Source: Crossiella equi
Lineage (GTDB): Bacteria; Actinomycetota; Actinomycetes; Mycobacteriales; Pseudonocardiaceae
Assembly: GCF_017876755.1 (NCBI RefSeq)
Contig: NZ_JAGIOO010000001.1
Coordinates: forward strand, 1,178,001 to 1,242,000
Reading direction: 5' to 3'
Length of the DNA stretch: 64,000 nt
Numbering within the stretch: position 1 is the first letter of the stretch; each line of letters begins with the position of its first letter. The position numbers and the translations under genes are program-made. Below, one piece after another: positions 32,741-40,570 of this stretch. The notes under the pieces were generated by a model that worked only from the letters and a program-made list of their open reading frames with translations, was not told the DNA's origin and did not search any database.

Positions 32741-33127
32741 TTGATCGAATTCCGGATCGACCGGAGATCCGGGGTCGCCACGTACCTGCAACTCGTGGAC
32801 CAGGTCAAGAAGGCGTTGCGCCTCGGTGTGATCGGCCCCGGCGACCGGCTGCCGACGGCGAAGGACGTGGTTGAGGCCACTGGCATCAACCCCAACACCG
32901 TGCACAAGGCCTACCGCGAGCTCGAACGCGAGGGACTGGCCGACCCGCGCCCCGGTCTGGGCACGTTCATCCGGCGCTCCCTCACCACGCCCGGCGTGGC
33001 CGAGGACTCGCCGCTGCGCGGGGACCTCCAGGACTGGGTCGAGCGTGCGGTCGGCATGGGGATGGGGCGCGAGGACGTGCTCGCGTTGTTCCAGGCGGTC
33101 CTCGACAAGAGGTTGCCGCCGCAGTGA
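32741..33127 (+). CDS. GntR-family regulator, YtrA subfamily
   Basis: A 128-residue regulator. The start IEFRIDRRSGVATYLQLVDQVKKALRLGVIGPGDRLPTAKDVVEATGINPNTVHKAYREL is the YtrA-type GntR winged helix; the effector part is only a short helical tail. The TTG at 32741 is chosen because it matches the family start and GGAG lies nine bases upstream; an ATG at 32732 is too close to that site. YtrA regulators usually control the ABC operon that follows, which is the case here. Confidence 0.88.
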   Translation: MIEFRIDRRSGVATYLQLVDQVKKALRLGVIGPGDRLPTAKDVVEATGINPNTVHKAYRELEREGLADPRPGLGTFIRRSLTTPGVAEDSPLRGDLQDWVERAVGMGMGREDVLALFQAVLDKRLPPQ

Positions 33128-33141
33128 CTGGGGAGAACGGC

Positions 33142-34008
33142 ATGACGGAGTACGCGGTGGCGGCGGAGGGGCTCGGGCTGCGCTACCGGTCCGGCTGGGT
33201 GGTGCGAGGACTGGACTTCCAGGTGCCGAGCGGCGCGGTGACCGCCCTGGTAGGGCGCAACGGCGCGGGCAAGAGCACGCTGCTGCACGCCTTGGCCGGG
33301 TTGCGGCGGCCCTCGGAGGGCAGCGTCCGCGTGCTGGGCAGGCCGCCGTGGGCACGTGGGCCCGGCGGTGTCGGGTTCCTCGCCCAGGACAAGCCGCTCT
33401 ACGGCTCTTTCACCGTCGCCGAGACGGTCACCGCCGCCCGCCACCTCAACCCCGGCTGGGACCAGGCACTGGCGGACCGGCTCCTGGAGGAGGCCGAGCT
33501 GCCGCCCCGGGCGCGGGTCGGGTCGCTCTCCGGCGGGCACCGCGCCCGGCTGGCCCTTACCGTGGCGCTGTGCCGCCGCCCCGACCTGCTGCTCCTGGAC
33601 GAGCCGATGGCCGAGATGGACCCGGTGGCCCGGCAGGACATGGTCCGCGCGCTGATGGGCGCGGTCGCCGAGACCGGCATGGGCCTGGTGGTCTCCTCGC
33701 ACACCATCTCCGAGCTGGAGGAGGTCTGCGACCACCTGCTGCTGTTGCGCGCGGGCGGGCTGCTGCTCCAGGGACCGGTGGAGGAGCTGGCCGACCAGCA
33801 CCGCGTGGTGATCGCCGCCCGGCACGAGCGCGAACCCGACTTCGCCCCGCACGAGGTGGTGGCCCTGCGCCGCGGCGAACGCCAGGTACGGGCCTTCCTG
33901 CGTGTCAACGGCGAGGCGGGCGCGCCGGACTGGACGGTCACCCGGCCCGGCCTGGACGAGCTGGTGCAGGGCTACCTGCGCCCCGCCGGGCGGGAGGACG
34001 TGGCGTGA
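33142..34008 (+). CDS. ABC transporter ATP-binding protein
   Basis: A 288-residue ABC ATPase. Walker A is GRNGAGKST near residue 38, the signature is reduced to SLSGGHRARL, Walker B is LLLLDEPMAEMD, and the switch His is in SSHTISELE. The ATG at 33142 with GGGGAG six bases upstream is preferred over the GTG at 33124, which overlaps the regulator stop. Its C-terminal 70 residues are a small extra domain common in this YtrA-linked family. It is followed by two permease genes with overlapping or adjacent starts. Confidence 0.92.
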   Translation: MTEYAVAAEGLGLRYRSGWVVRGLDFQVPSGAVTALVGRNGAGKSTLLHALAGLRRPSEGSVRVLGRPPWARGPGGVGFLAQDKPLYGSFTVAETVTAARHLNPGWDQALADRLLEEAELPPRARVGSLSGGHRARLALTVALCRRPDLLLLDEPMAEMDPVARQDMVRALMGAVAETGMGLVVSSHTISELEEVCDHLLLLRAGGLLLQGPVEELADQHRVVIAARHEREPDFAPHEVVALRRGERQVRAFLRVNGEAGAPDWTVTRPGLDELVQGYLRPAGREDVA

Positions 34009-34973
34009 CCTGGCTGGCCTGGCGCCAGCACCGGGTCGCGGTGCTGCTCCTGCTCGCCTACGCCTTGGCCGGGGTGAGCGCTACGGTCTGGCTCGGCCTG
34101 CACGTGCGGTCGGTGTTCGCGGACGTGCCGGGCTGCCTGGTCACGCAGCCGGGCACCGGCTTCTGCCCGGAATCCGCCTGGCACCTGTTCTCCCGGGTCT
34201 GGGAGCCCGGCACCCCGATGTGGGTCCTGGCTCGGCCCCTCAAGCACTGGGCGGCGGGCTTCGTGGTGCTGGCCGGGCTGCTGGTGGGCGCGCCCCTGTT
34301 CGCCCGCGAGTACGCGCAGGGCACGCAGCGGTTCGTGCTGGCCCAGTCGGTGGACCGGCGGCGCTGGTACCTGACCAAGCTCGCGGTGGTCGCGGTGCCC
34401 CTCACACTGGCCGCGGTCGCGTCGCAGCTGGCTTACACGTGGCTGGGCGCGACGCTCGGGCCGGTGATGCGTGTCTGGTCCCGGTTCGACCCCGGCGAGT
34501 TCGAGGTGCGCGGTCTCCTGCTGCCCTTCTACACGCTGTTCGCGGTGGCGCTCGGCGCCGTCACCGGCCTGCTGGTGCGGCGCTCGGTCGCCGCGATCAC
34601 CGTGACGGCGGCGACCGGCGGCATGCTCGCGGTGCTGGTGCCCTGGGTACTTCGGCGGAACTTCTACCTGCCCCCGGCGTTCCGCTACACCGGAGAGCCC
34701 CGGCCGGTCCTGCACCAGTGGGTGGTGGACTTCGGGTTCACCGACGGCCACCGGCTCCTGGGCGCGGAGGAGGCGGACGCACTGTTCAAGCAGTGCCCGG
34801 ACCCCGCCTACGAGGCCTGCCTGCGCCACAGCGGGTTGACCGGCCAGGCCGTCCTCGAACACCCCGCGGACCGGTTCTGGCCCTTCCAGTACATCGAGGC
34901 AGGCCTGTTCCTGCTGCTCACCACCGGGGTGCTGGCCCTGGGCCTGTGGACGCTGAGGCGGAGGACCGGCTGA
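34005..34973 (+). CDS. ABC transporter permease, copy 1
   Basis: A 322-residue ABC-2-like permease starting TWLAWRQHRVAVLLLLAYAL. About six membrane helices alternate with an extracytoplasmic loop rich in Cys and Pro (CLVTQPGTGFCPES). The conserved cytoplasmic element FAREYAQGTQRFVLAQSVDRRRWYLTKL is shared with the next gene. The GTG at 34005 overlaps the ATPase stop. The second large loop before the last helix contains paired Cys (CPDPAYEAC). The substrate is unknown; relatives are linked to antibiotic or envelope stress. Confidence 0.85.
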   Translation: MTWLAWRQHRVAVLLLLAYALAGVSATVWLGLHVRSVFADVPGCLVTQPGTGFCPESAWHLFSRVWEPGTPMWVLARPLKHWAAGFVVLAGLLVGAPLFAREYAQGTQRFVLAQSVDRRRWYLTKLAVVAVPLTLAAVASQLAYTWLGATLGPVMRVWSRFDPGEFEVRGLLLPFYTLFAVALGAVTGLLVRRSVAAITVTAATGGMLAVLVPWVLRRNFYLPPAFRYTGEPRPVLHQWVVDFGFTDGHRLLGAEEADALFKQCPDPAYEACLRHSGLTGQAVLEHPADRFWPFQYIEAGLFLLLTTGVLALGLWTLRRRTG

Positions 34974-34974
34974 G

Positions 34975-35943
34975 ATGACCTGGCTCGCGTGGCGTCAGCA
35001 CCGGCTGGCGGTGCTCCTCCTGCTCGGCTACGCCCTGCTCGGCGTGACCGGCATGCTCGTACTGGGCCTGCACGTGGAATCCGCGTTCACCCGCAACGGC
35101 CTGCGCGCCTGCCTGACCGACACCCCGGTCTGCCCGGACACCGCGGAGATCGTCGTCGAGGGGTTCTGGCAGCCCGGCGGGCTGCTCCGGGCCGCGGTGC
35201 GCCCCCTCCAGTTCTGGTTGGCGGGTTCTGTGGTGCTGGCCGGGCTGCTGGTGGGCGCGCCACTGTTCGCCCGCGAGTACGCGCAGGGCACGCAGCGGTT
35301 TGCGCTCACGCAGTCGGTGGGCCCGGCCCGCTGGTACCTGACCAAGCTCGCCGTGGTCGCGGTGCCCGCCGTGCTGGCCGCCACCGCACTCCAGCTCGCC
35401 TACCTGTGGCTGACCGCGACCCTCGGGCCGGTGTTGCGCACGTGGCCGCGGTTCGAGCCGGGCGAGTTCGAGCTGCGCGGTTTGGTGCTGCCGTTCTACA
35501 CGCTGTTCGCGGTGGTGCTCGGTGCGGTGGTCGGCCTGCTGGCCCGGCGTCTGGTCGCCGCGATCAGCGTGACGCTGGTGGCCGTTGCCCTGCTCGTACT
35601 GGTCGTGCCGACGCTGCTGCGGCCGCACTACCAGCCCCCGGTGTTCGAGGCCGACAGCACGGAGCGGCCCGTCGCCGTGCGGTCCTGGCTGCTGGACTCC
35701 GCGGCCCCGAACGGGCCCGGGACGGCACACGTCTGGGGGCCGTACTCGAGCTTCCCCGCCTGCCCCGCCCCGAACGAGGCCGGGCTCTGCGTGCACGGCA
35801 CCGGCGCGGTGGACACGGTCTACCGCGTGCAGCCCGGGGACCGGTTCTGGACCTTCCAGTACGTCGAGGCGGGCCTGTTCCTGCTGCTCACGGCTGGTGT
35901 GCTGGCCCTGGGGGCGTGGGCGCTGCGGCGGCGGCCGGGCTGA
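34975..35943 (+). CDS. ABC transporter permease, copy 2 (tandem paralogue)
   Basis: A 322-residue paralogue of the preceding gene, of exactly equal length, starting MTWLAWRQHRLAVLLLLGYAL and carrying the same FAREYAQGTQRF segment and the same WTFQYVEAGLFLLLT C-terminus. The extracytoplasmic loops differ most (CLTDTPVCPDTAE against CLVTQPGTGFCPES), while helices and cytoplasmic loops are close. The two probably form a heterodimeric channel with the shared ATPase. The start ATG is 1 bp after the previous stop. Confidence 0.85.
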   Translation: MTWLAWRQHRLAVLLLLGYALLGVTGMLVLGLHVESAFTRNGLRACLTDTPVCPDTAEIVVEGFWQPGGLLRAAVRPLQFWLAGSVVLAGLLVGAPLFAREYAQGTQRFALTQSVGPARWYLTKLAVVAVPAVLAATALQLAYLWLTATLGPVLRTWPRFEPGEFELRGLVLPFYTLFAVVLGAVVGLLARRLVAAISVTLVAVALLVLVVPTLLRPHYQPPVFEADSTERPVAVRSWLLDSAAPNGPGTAHVWGPYSSFPACPAPNEAGLCVHGTGAVDTVYRVQPGDRFWTFQYVEAGLFLLLTAGVLALGAWALRRRPG

Positions 35944-36065
35944 GCTGGCTCGCCCGCCGCCGCGCTCCCGGCCTGCTTCAGTTTTTCTGCGCACTACCCC
36001 CGCTCCTGCTGTTCCCGCTGGTCACGGCAGTGCTGGTGGCCGCGGGCACCCGGGTCGCCGGCTGA
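35940..36065 (+). CDS. Possible tiny membrane protein with CTG start
   Basis: A 41-residue frame (LSWLARRRAPGLLQFFCALPPLLLFPLVTAVLVAAGTRVAG) overlaps the permease stop as CTGA, the same geometry as the GTGA junctions upstream. It has one strong hydrophobic helix and begins like the permeases (xWLA). It may be a small accessory subunit or a fragment of a third permease copy. CTG starts are rare, so this is uncertain. Confidence 0.3.
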   Translation: MSWLARRRAPGLLQFFCALPPLLLFPLVTAVLVAAGTRVAG

Positions 36066-36120
36066 GTTCCGCGACCGGGGACTTCTACTAAGGCACTAGT
36101 AGTATAAGGTTGCGCCCATC

Positions 36121-36157
36121 CCGAGGTGCTCCTTCCTCGGCACCCCTGTACTGGGGT
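36121..36157. promoter_or_regulatory. Two small hairpins upstream of the GT87 gene
   Basis: CCGAGG/CCTCGG (36121-36126, 36135-36140) and ACCCC/GGGGT (36142-36146, 36153-36157) follow each other and end in TTTC, 18-20 bp before the glycosyltransferase start. They may end the ABC operon or act in the leader of the next gene. Confidence 0.35.
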
Positions 36158-36177
36158 TTCACTATGAGCTTAGTGGG

Positions 36178-37338
36178 ATGGTGATGGCCATGCGGACAGC
36201 TTGGCGTTGGGGACTGCCCGCATTGCTGGTGACCGTCGACCTTGTCGCACTGGTGCTGGCCGTGCTGCGGTACGCGGGGGCCCAGGGCGATTTCGGCGTC
36301 TACCACGTGGGCGCGAGCACCTGGCTGGCCGGCGGCGAACTGTACGGGCAGCTGCCCTACACCTCCTACGGGCAGGGCTGGCCATTCACCTACCCGCCGA
36401 TCGCGGCGGTGCTGTTCAGCCCGTTCACGCTGCTGTCCTACCCCGCGGCTTCGGTGGTGTTCACCGCGCTGACCGGCCTGGTGCTGCTGCTGTGCCTGGT
36501 CCTGCTCGGGCGGGAGCTGCGCGCGCCGTGGTGGCTGGCCCCGGCCGTGCTGCCCGCGGCGCTGTTCCTCGACCCGGTGCACACCACGTTCGGCTTCGGC
36601 CAGATCAACCTGGTGCTGCTCGCCCTGGTGCTGATGGACTGCCTGGCGCGCACCCCGCACTGGCCCCGGGGGCTGCTGGTCGGCCTGGCGGCCGGGATCA
36701 AGCTGACCCCGCTGGTGTTCCTGCTGTTCTTCCTCCTCCGGGGCCACCGCCAGGCCATCTGGGCCGCCGCGGGCACGTTCGCGAGCACGGTGGTGCTGGG
36801 CTTCCTGGCCGCGCCCTCCGACGCGTGGCGTTACTGGACCAGCGCGCTGTTCCAGACCGACCGGGTCGGCCGCGCCGACGCCCCGGGCAACGCCTCGCTG
36901 CGCGGGCTGATCGCCTCGGCGAAACTGCCTGAGATCACCCAGACCCTGTTGTGGCTGGGCGCGATCGCGCTCGTGCTGACCGTGGCGGTGGGCGCGATGC
37001 GGCGCAGCCTGGAGGCGGGCCTGCCCGGCCACGCCCTGGTCGCCAACGCCTTCGCCGGACTGCTCATCACCCCGGTGTCCTGGTACCACCACTGGGTGTG
37101 GGCCCTGCCCGCGATCGCGGTGCTCGCGGCCGCGTGGTGGCACTCGCGCGACCGGTTCACCTTGTGGCTCACCGGGATCGCCGCGGTCCTGTTCGTGCTG
37201 CCGGTGCCGGGCAAGCTCAGCACCGGGTACGTCTTCTACGCCCTGCTGGTGCTGATCTGCCTGTCCTGCGGACTCGGGCTCGGGCTCCGGGCACACCAGG
37301 CACAGCGGGAGCACCGCGTACCGGTACCGGTGGGCTGA
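36178..37338 (+). CDS. GT87-family mannosyltransferase-like membrane protein (DUF2029)
   Basis: A 386-residue polytopic protein with about ten membrane helices. The first loop contains DFGVYHVGASTWLAGGELYG, where the Asp matches the GT-C catalytic position, followed by WPFTYPPIAAVLFSPF, the GT87 signature. Later elements are GFGQINLVLLALVLMD and GLAAGIKLTPLVF. GT87 enzymes such as PimE use polyprenyl-phosphate mannose outside the membrane. The start may be ATG 36178 or 36184. The IS630 element lies seven bases after its stop, so the gene is intact but its downstream neighbour was displaced. Confidence 0.88.
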   Translation: MVMAMRTAWRWGLPALLVTVDLVALVLAVLRYAGAQGDFGVYHVGASTWLAGGELYGQLPYTSYGQGWPFTYPPIAAVLFSPFTLLSYPAASVVFTALTGLVLLLCLVLLGRELRAPWWLAPAVLPAALFLDPVHTTFGFGQINLVLLALVLMDCLARTPHWPRGLLVGLAAGIKLTPLVFLLFFLLRGHRQAIWAAAGTFASTVVLGFLAAPSDAWRYWTSALFQTDRVGRADAPGNASLRGLIASAKLPEITQTLLWLGAIALVLTVAVGAMRRSLEAGLPGHALVANAFAGLLITPVSWYHHWVWALPAIAVLAAAWWHSRDRFTLWLTGIAAVLFVLPVPGKLSTGYVFYALLVLICLSCGLGLGLRAHQAQREHRVPVPVG

Positions 37339-37346
37339 CGGCGAGC

Positions 37347-38543
37347 TAGTGGCTTGTCGCGGATCGTTGACCCGGTTATCGGTCTTCCGGGTGGACCGGC
37401 AGGCTGGTCCCGCATGTCGAGTGTGGGAGGTGGTCATGGCTCGGCGACCGAGCGTGTTCGTCCGACCGTTGTCGATGGAGGACGGCCGCAAACTGCAGCG
37501 GATCAGCCGGAGCTCGAAAGACCCGGTCCGGCTGCGGCGAGCGATCGTGGTGCTGATGTCCGGACAAGGCCAAACCGTCCAGGACATCACCTCGTTGATG
37601 CAGGTCAGCCAGGACTACGTGCGCGATGTCATCCACGCCTTCAACGAACGGGGGTTCGCGGCGCTGGACCCAAAATGGAGCGGGGGACGCCCGAGGACGA
37701 TCGGTGAGCACATCCGTGACCGGATCTGCCTGATCGCCCGGACCTCCCCCGCCGACTGGGGCATCACAGCCTTCGCCACCTGGTCACTGGCCAAGCTGCG
37801 CGAGCACCTGCTCAAGCGTGGCACCGTGGCCGCGATCAGCCGGGAGACCCTGCGCCGCATCCTGGGCGAGGCCGGGATCTCCTGGCAGACCACGACCACG
37901 TGGAAGACCTCCCCCGACCCGGACTTCATCGCCAAGATGCACCGGGTGCTCGACCTCTACGACCACCCGCCCACCGACGGGCGGGTGATCTGTGTGGACG
38001 AGTTCGGTCCGTTGAACCTGCTACCACGCAAGGGGAAGGCCTGGCGGCCCCAGAGCAGGCCGAAACGGCTGCGGGCGACCTACCACCGCCACGGCGGGGT
38101 CATGCAGATGCTCGCCGCGCTCGATCTGGCCACCGGCAAGCTGTTCTACCGGATCCGGCCACGCAAGCGTGCGCTCGAGTTCCTGTCCTTCCTCAAGACC
38201 CTGCGGGCGCGGTGGGCCGGTGAGAAGTTGTATGTCATCTGCGACAACTACTCCCCGCACCGCGACCTCGACGTCCGCGCCTGGTGCGCGGACAACCAGA
38301 TCGAGCTGGTCTACCTGCCGACCTACGGATCCTGGCTGAACTGGATCGAGGCCGAGTTCGCCGCCCTGCGCTACTTCGCCCTGGGCGGCACCGACCACCG
38401 CAGCCACACCGAGCAGAACGCCGCCATCAACGCCTACATCCGCTGGCACAACACCCGGGCTGAGCCCAAGACCGGCTTCGCCACCGACTCACCCATCCGC
38501 ACCTGGACCCATTACCCGTCCAAGGCTGCGTGACAAGCCACTA
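37347..38543 (+). mobile_element. IS630-family insertion sequence, intact, inserted at CTAG
   Basis: The element runs from GTGGCTTGTC (37349) to GACAAGCCAC (ends 38541), with TA duplicated on each side (37347-37348, 38542-38543). The target was CTAG, the known preference of IS630. The perfect terminal repeat of 10 bp continues imperfectly for another 10. It carries one intact transposase gene and looks recent. Confidence 0.9.
37436..38533 (+). CDS. IS630-family transposase
   Basis: A 365-residue DDE transposase. An N-terminal helix-turn-helix (VQDITSLMQVSQDYVRDVIHAFNERGF) is followed by the catalytic domain: ICVDEFGPLNLLP with the first Asp, YVICDNYSPHRD with the second, and LPTYGSWLNWIEAEFAALRYFAL with the last acidic residue. 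The ATG at 37436 has GGGAGG six bases upstream. The frame is unbroken and the stop codon lies inside the right terminal repeat, as is common in this family. Confidence 0.93.
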   Translation: MARRPSVFVRPLSMEDGRKLQRISRSSKDPVRLRRAIVVLMSGQGQTVQDITSLMQVSQDYVRDVIHAFNERGFAALDPKWSGGRPRTIGEHIRDRICLIARTSPADWGITAFATWSLAKLREHLLKRGTVAAISRETLRRILGEAGISWQTTTTWKTSPDPDFIAKMHRVLDLYDHPPTDGRVICVDEFGPLNLLPRKGKAWRPQSRPKRLRATYHRHGGVMQMLAALDLATGKLFYRIRPRKRALEFLSFLKTLRARWAGEKLYVICDNYSPHRDLDVRAWCADNQIELVYLPTYGSWLNWIEAEFAALRYFALGGTDHRSHTEQNAAINAYIRWHNTRAEPKTGFATDSPIRTWTHYPSKAA

Positions 38544-38545
38544 GC

Positions 38546-38771
38546 CCCAATGGCGCCACAGGTGGGCGCGGCACCGCAGGTTCTGGTCTCCGGTGAGCCG
38601 AGGCTGCTGGACCCACAGGTGGCCGGGTCGCTGCCGGACTGGACCCGGCGCGCCGCCGAGCACGGCCGTGTGCTGCTGACCTACGGCCCCGTCACATGGT
38701 CGGAGCACTCACTGCCTGCCCACAGCTCGGCCGCCGAAGCTCCACCGGGTTACCGGTCCCCGGCTACGTGG
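38546..38771. other. 226-bp remnant between IS630 and IS701, no supported gene
   Basis: The plus strand has an open frame from 38550 (MAPQVGAAPQVLVSGEPRLLDPQ, then PDWTRRAAEHGRVLLTYGP) with protein-like codon use, but it runs into the IS701 end with no recognisable domain. It is probably a piece of a gene destroyed by the insertions. Confidence 0.4.
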
Positions 38772-39343
38772 CTAGGTCGTGTCGTCAATCTACGGTGGCG
38801 TCTCGACGGTGTAGGCGAACACGACCTTGGGCCGTGGTTCTCGTGCATCGCCCGGGGACAGCGCGGGAGCACTGTCGCCGACACAGACCGTAGCGATAGG
38901 CACCGACAGCACCCGATCACGCGAGAACGAGCTGCTCACCGTCCCTCACGGCCCGCTCCCCCTCCCCCCCGCAAAGATCAGCCCCCCTCAGCCACCAAGA
39001 TGGAGCGGGCCTGGGGGGGCACGGGGGCGCCCGGTGCGGCAGGGCAGCGGCCTCGGCAGCCAGGACTCCGGCAGGACCAGCCGCCAGCCCAGCGGGCAGG
39101 AGGCGGTGTCGGTGACGGCGTGCACGCTGCCCCGATCTGACAGTTGGCGACCTTGCCAAGGGTCCCGGACTACTGCCGGGTCACGCCGGGTGAACTCCTG
39201 CCGTCTTCAGGGAATCCGCTGTCATCGACCGCCCAGGCCACGCGGGCGATGGCCCGCACCGCCGGCGGGGCCAGCCGGGCCCCTACCGCGGCGGTGTCCC
39301 AGGTCGAGGTGGTCACGAACTGTTGCAGTCCTTGATGATCCCC

Positions 39344-40343
39344 CCTAGATGATTGATCGCGTGAAGCTTGGGTGAAGTAGCCCCCGGCCACAGACGTGGA
39401 CGGAGGGTGTTCAAGATCGAGTTGTGAGCAACGACCTGAACACCCTCCTCACCGCACTTTACGTGTTGATCGACGACCGCGTGGTACCGCCCCGCACTGG
39501 CCGGGGACGCCGTCCCCGGCTCACCGACAGCGAACTGATCTGCTTGGCCGTGGCCCAGGCACTGCTGGGCTTTCACAACGAACGACGCTGGGTCCGGCAC
39601 GTGCACACCAACACCGAGTTGCACGCGATGTTCCCGGCCATGCCCCACCAGTCGGGCTATCACGTCCGGCTGAAGAAGGCCCGCCCCCTACTGTGCAAGA
39701 CGATCCGCACCCTGGCCATCTCCTGCCCATCCTGGTTCGACGATCTGTGGATCACCGACGCGACCCCGGTGCCCTGCGGCATGTCACGCGAGACGGTCAA
39801 GCGTTCCGACCTGGCAGGACATGCCGGATACGGCTACTGCCGGTCCCATTCCCGCTGGTACTGGGGACTGAAGCTGTATCTGGTGTGCTCCGGGGACGGC
39901 ATGCCGGCCATGTGGTGCCTGGCCAACCCCAAGATCGGCGAACGCGAGGTACTGGGCGCCCTGCTCGGGCACAACCAGCACCTCCTGCGCGACGGCCAGG
40001 TCCTGCTCGCCGACAAGGGCTTCGCCGGCCGGGACTTCGAGGGGCTCACCCGTGAGATGGGACTTTGGCTGCTGCGACCAGATCGCAAGAACGAACCGTT
40101 CCGCCACGGTGATCTCGGCGGCGTTCGCCAGTGGATCGAGTCGGTCAACCAGACCCTGAAGGGCCAGCTTGACCTTGAACGACACGGTGCACGCACCCCT
40201 CACGGCGTGTTCACCCGCATCGCGCAGCGCCTACTGGCTATGTCCGCGGGCATCTGGCACAACTGGACCATCGGCGTGACCAGCAAACGAGCACTGACCG
40301 CCTTCGATCACTAACACCAACTTCACGCGATCAATCATCTAGG
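39344..40343 (+). mobile_element. IS982-family insertion sequence inside the IS701 transposase
   Basis: Perfect 23-bp terminal inverted repeats (39344-39366 and 40321-40343, beginning CCTAGATGATTGATCGCGTG) bound a 1-kb element with one intact transposase gene. No clear target duplication is visible. It landed in the minus-strand IS701 gene, so it is the younger element. Confidence 0.9.
39424..40314 (+). CDS. IS982-family transposase
   Basis: A 296-residue transposase with the IS982 order. The N-terminus (SNDLNTLLTALYVLIDDRVVPPRTGRG) is followed by WITDATPVPCGMSRETVKRSDLAGHAGYGYC, LYLVCSGDGMPAMWCLANPKIGEREV, and LLADKGFAGRDFE, which carries a catalytic Asp. The end is RQWIESVNQTLKGQLDLERHG with the final Glu. 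The frame is intact from GTG 39424 to TAA. A shorter relic of the same family sits at 32576-32660. Confidence 0.93.
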   Translation: MSNDLNTLLTALYVLIDDRVVPPRTGRGRRPRLTDSELICLAVAQALLGFHNERRWVRHVHTNTELHAMFPAMPHQSGYHVRLKKARPLLCKTIRTLAISCPSWFDDLWITDATPVPCGMSRETVKRSDLAGHAGYGYCRSHSRWYWGLKLYLVCSGDGMPAMWCLANPKIGEREVLGALLGHNQHLLRDGQVLLADKGFAGRDFEGLTREMGLWLLRPDRKNEPFRHGDLGGVRQWIESVNQTLKGQLDLERHGARTPHGVFTRIAQRLLAMSAGIWHNWTIGVTSKRALTAFDH

Positions 40344-40570
40344 CGTCCCGCCATCGGCTGCATTGACTTACGCCGCCCGCCTAGCAACAGTCCGCGCAGA
40401 CATGTTTCGTCCTTGGCACGCTGGTCGGAGCGGAGCAGGGGAGCGAACACCTCTCCCGCGAAGTCCTCCAGGCGTTGCCGGGCCCCGGCGAGCTCGCCGG
40501 GGGTCACCAGGGTATGCAATCACCCCCGCCGATCCAGCCACCCCCGACACTCCGACCTGACAGAACACTA

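Larger units (their letters stand above)
39000..40519 (-). pseudogene. IS701-type transposase, interrupted and frameshifted
   Basis: The N-terminal part lies at 40519-40345 (VTPGELAGARQRLEDFAGEVFAPLLR, RGLLLGGRRKSMQPMAGRL). It continues on the other side of IS982 at 39343 with DHQGLQQFVTTSTWD and VAWAVDDSGFPEDGRSSPGVTRQ, then a stop and LGKVANCQI, after which the frame is lost near 39145. These are IS701 DDE-transposase signatures. Removing IS982 would join MAGRL directly to GDHQ, so the split is precise. The C-terminal two thirds are missing. Confidence 0.82.

Noticed and set aside
39345-40342. Target-site duplication for IS982
   Set aside because: The flanks (GATCCCC on the left and CGTCCCG on the right) share only short C-rich matches; no convincing duplication can be stated.
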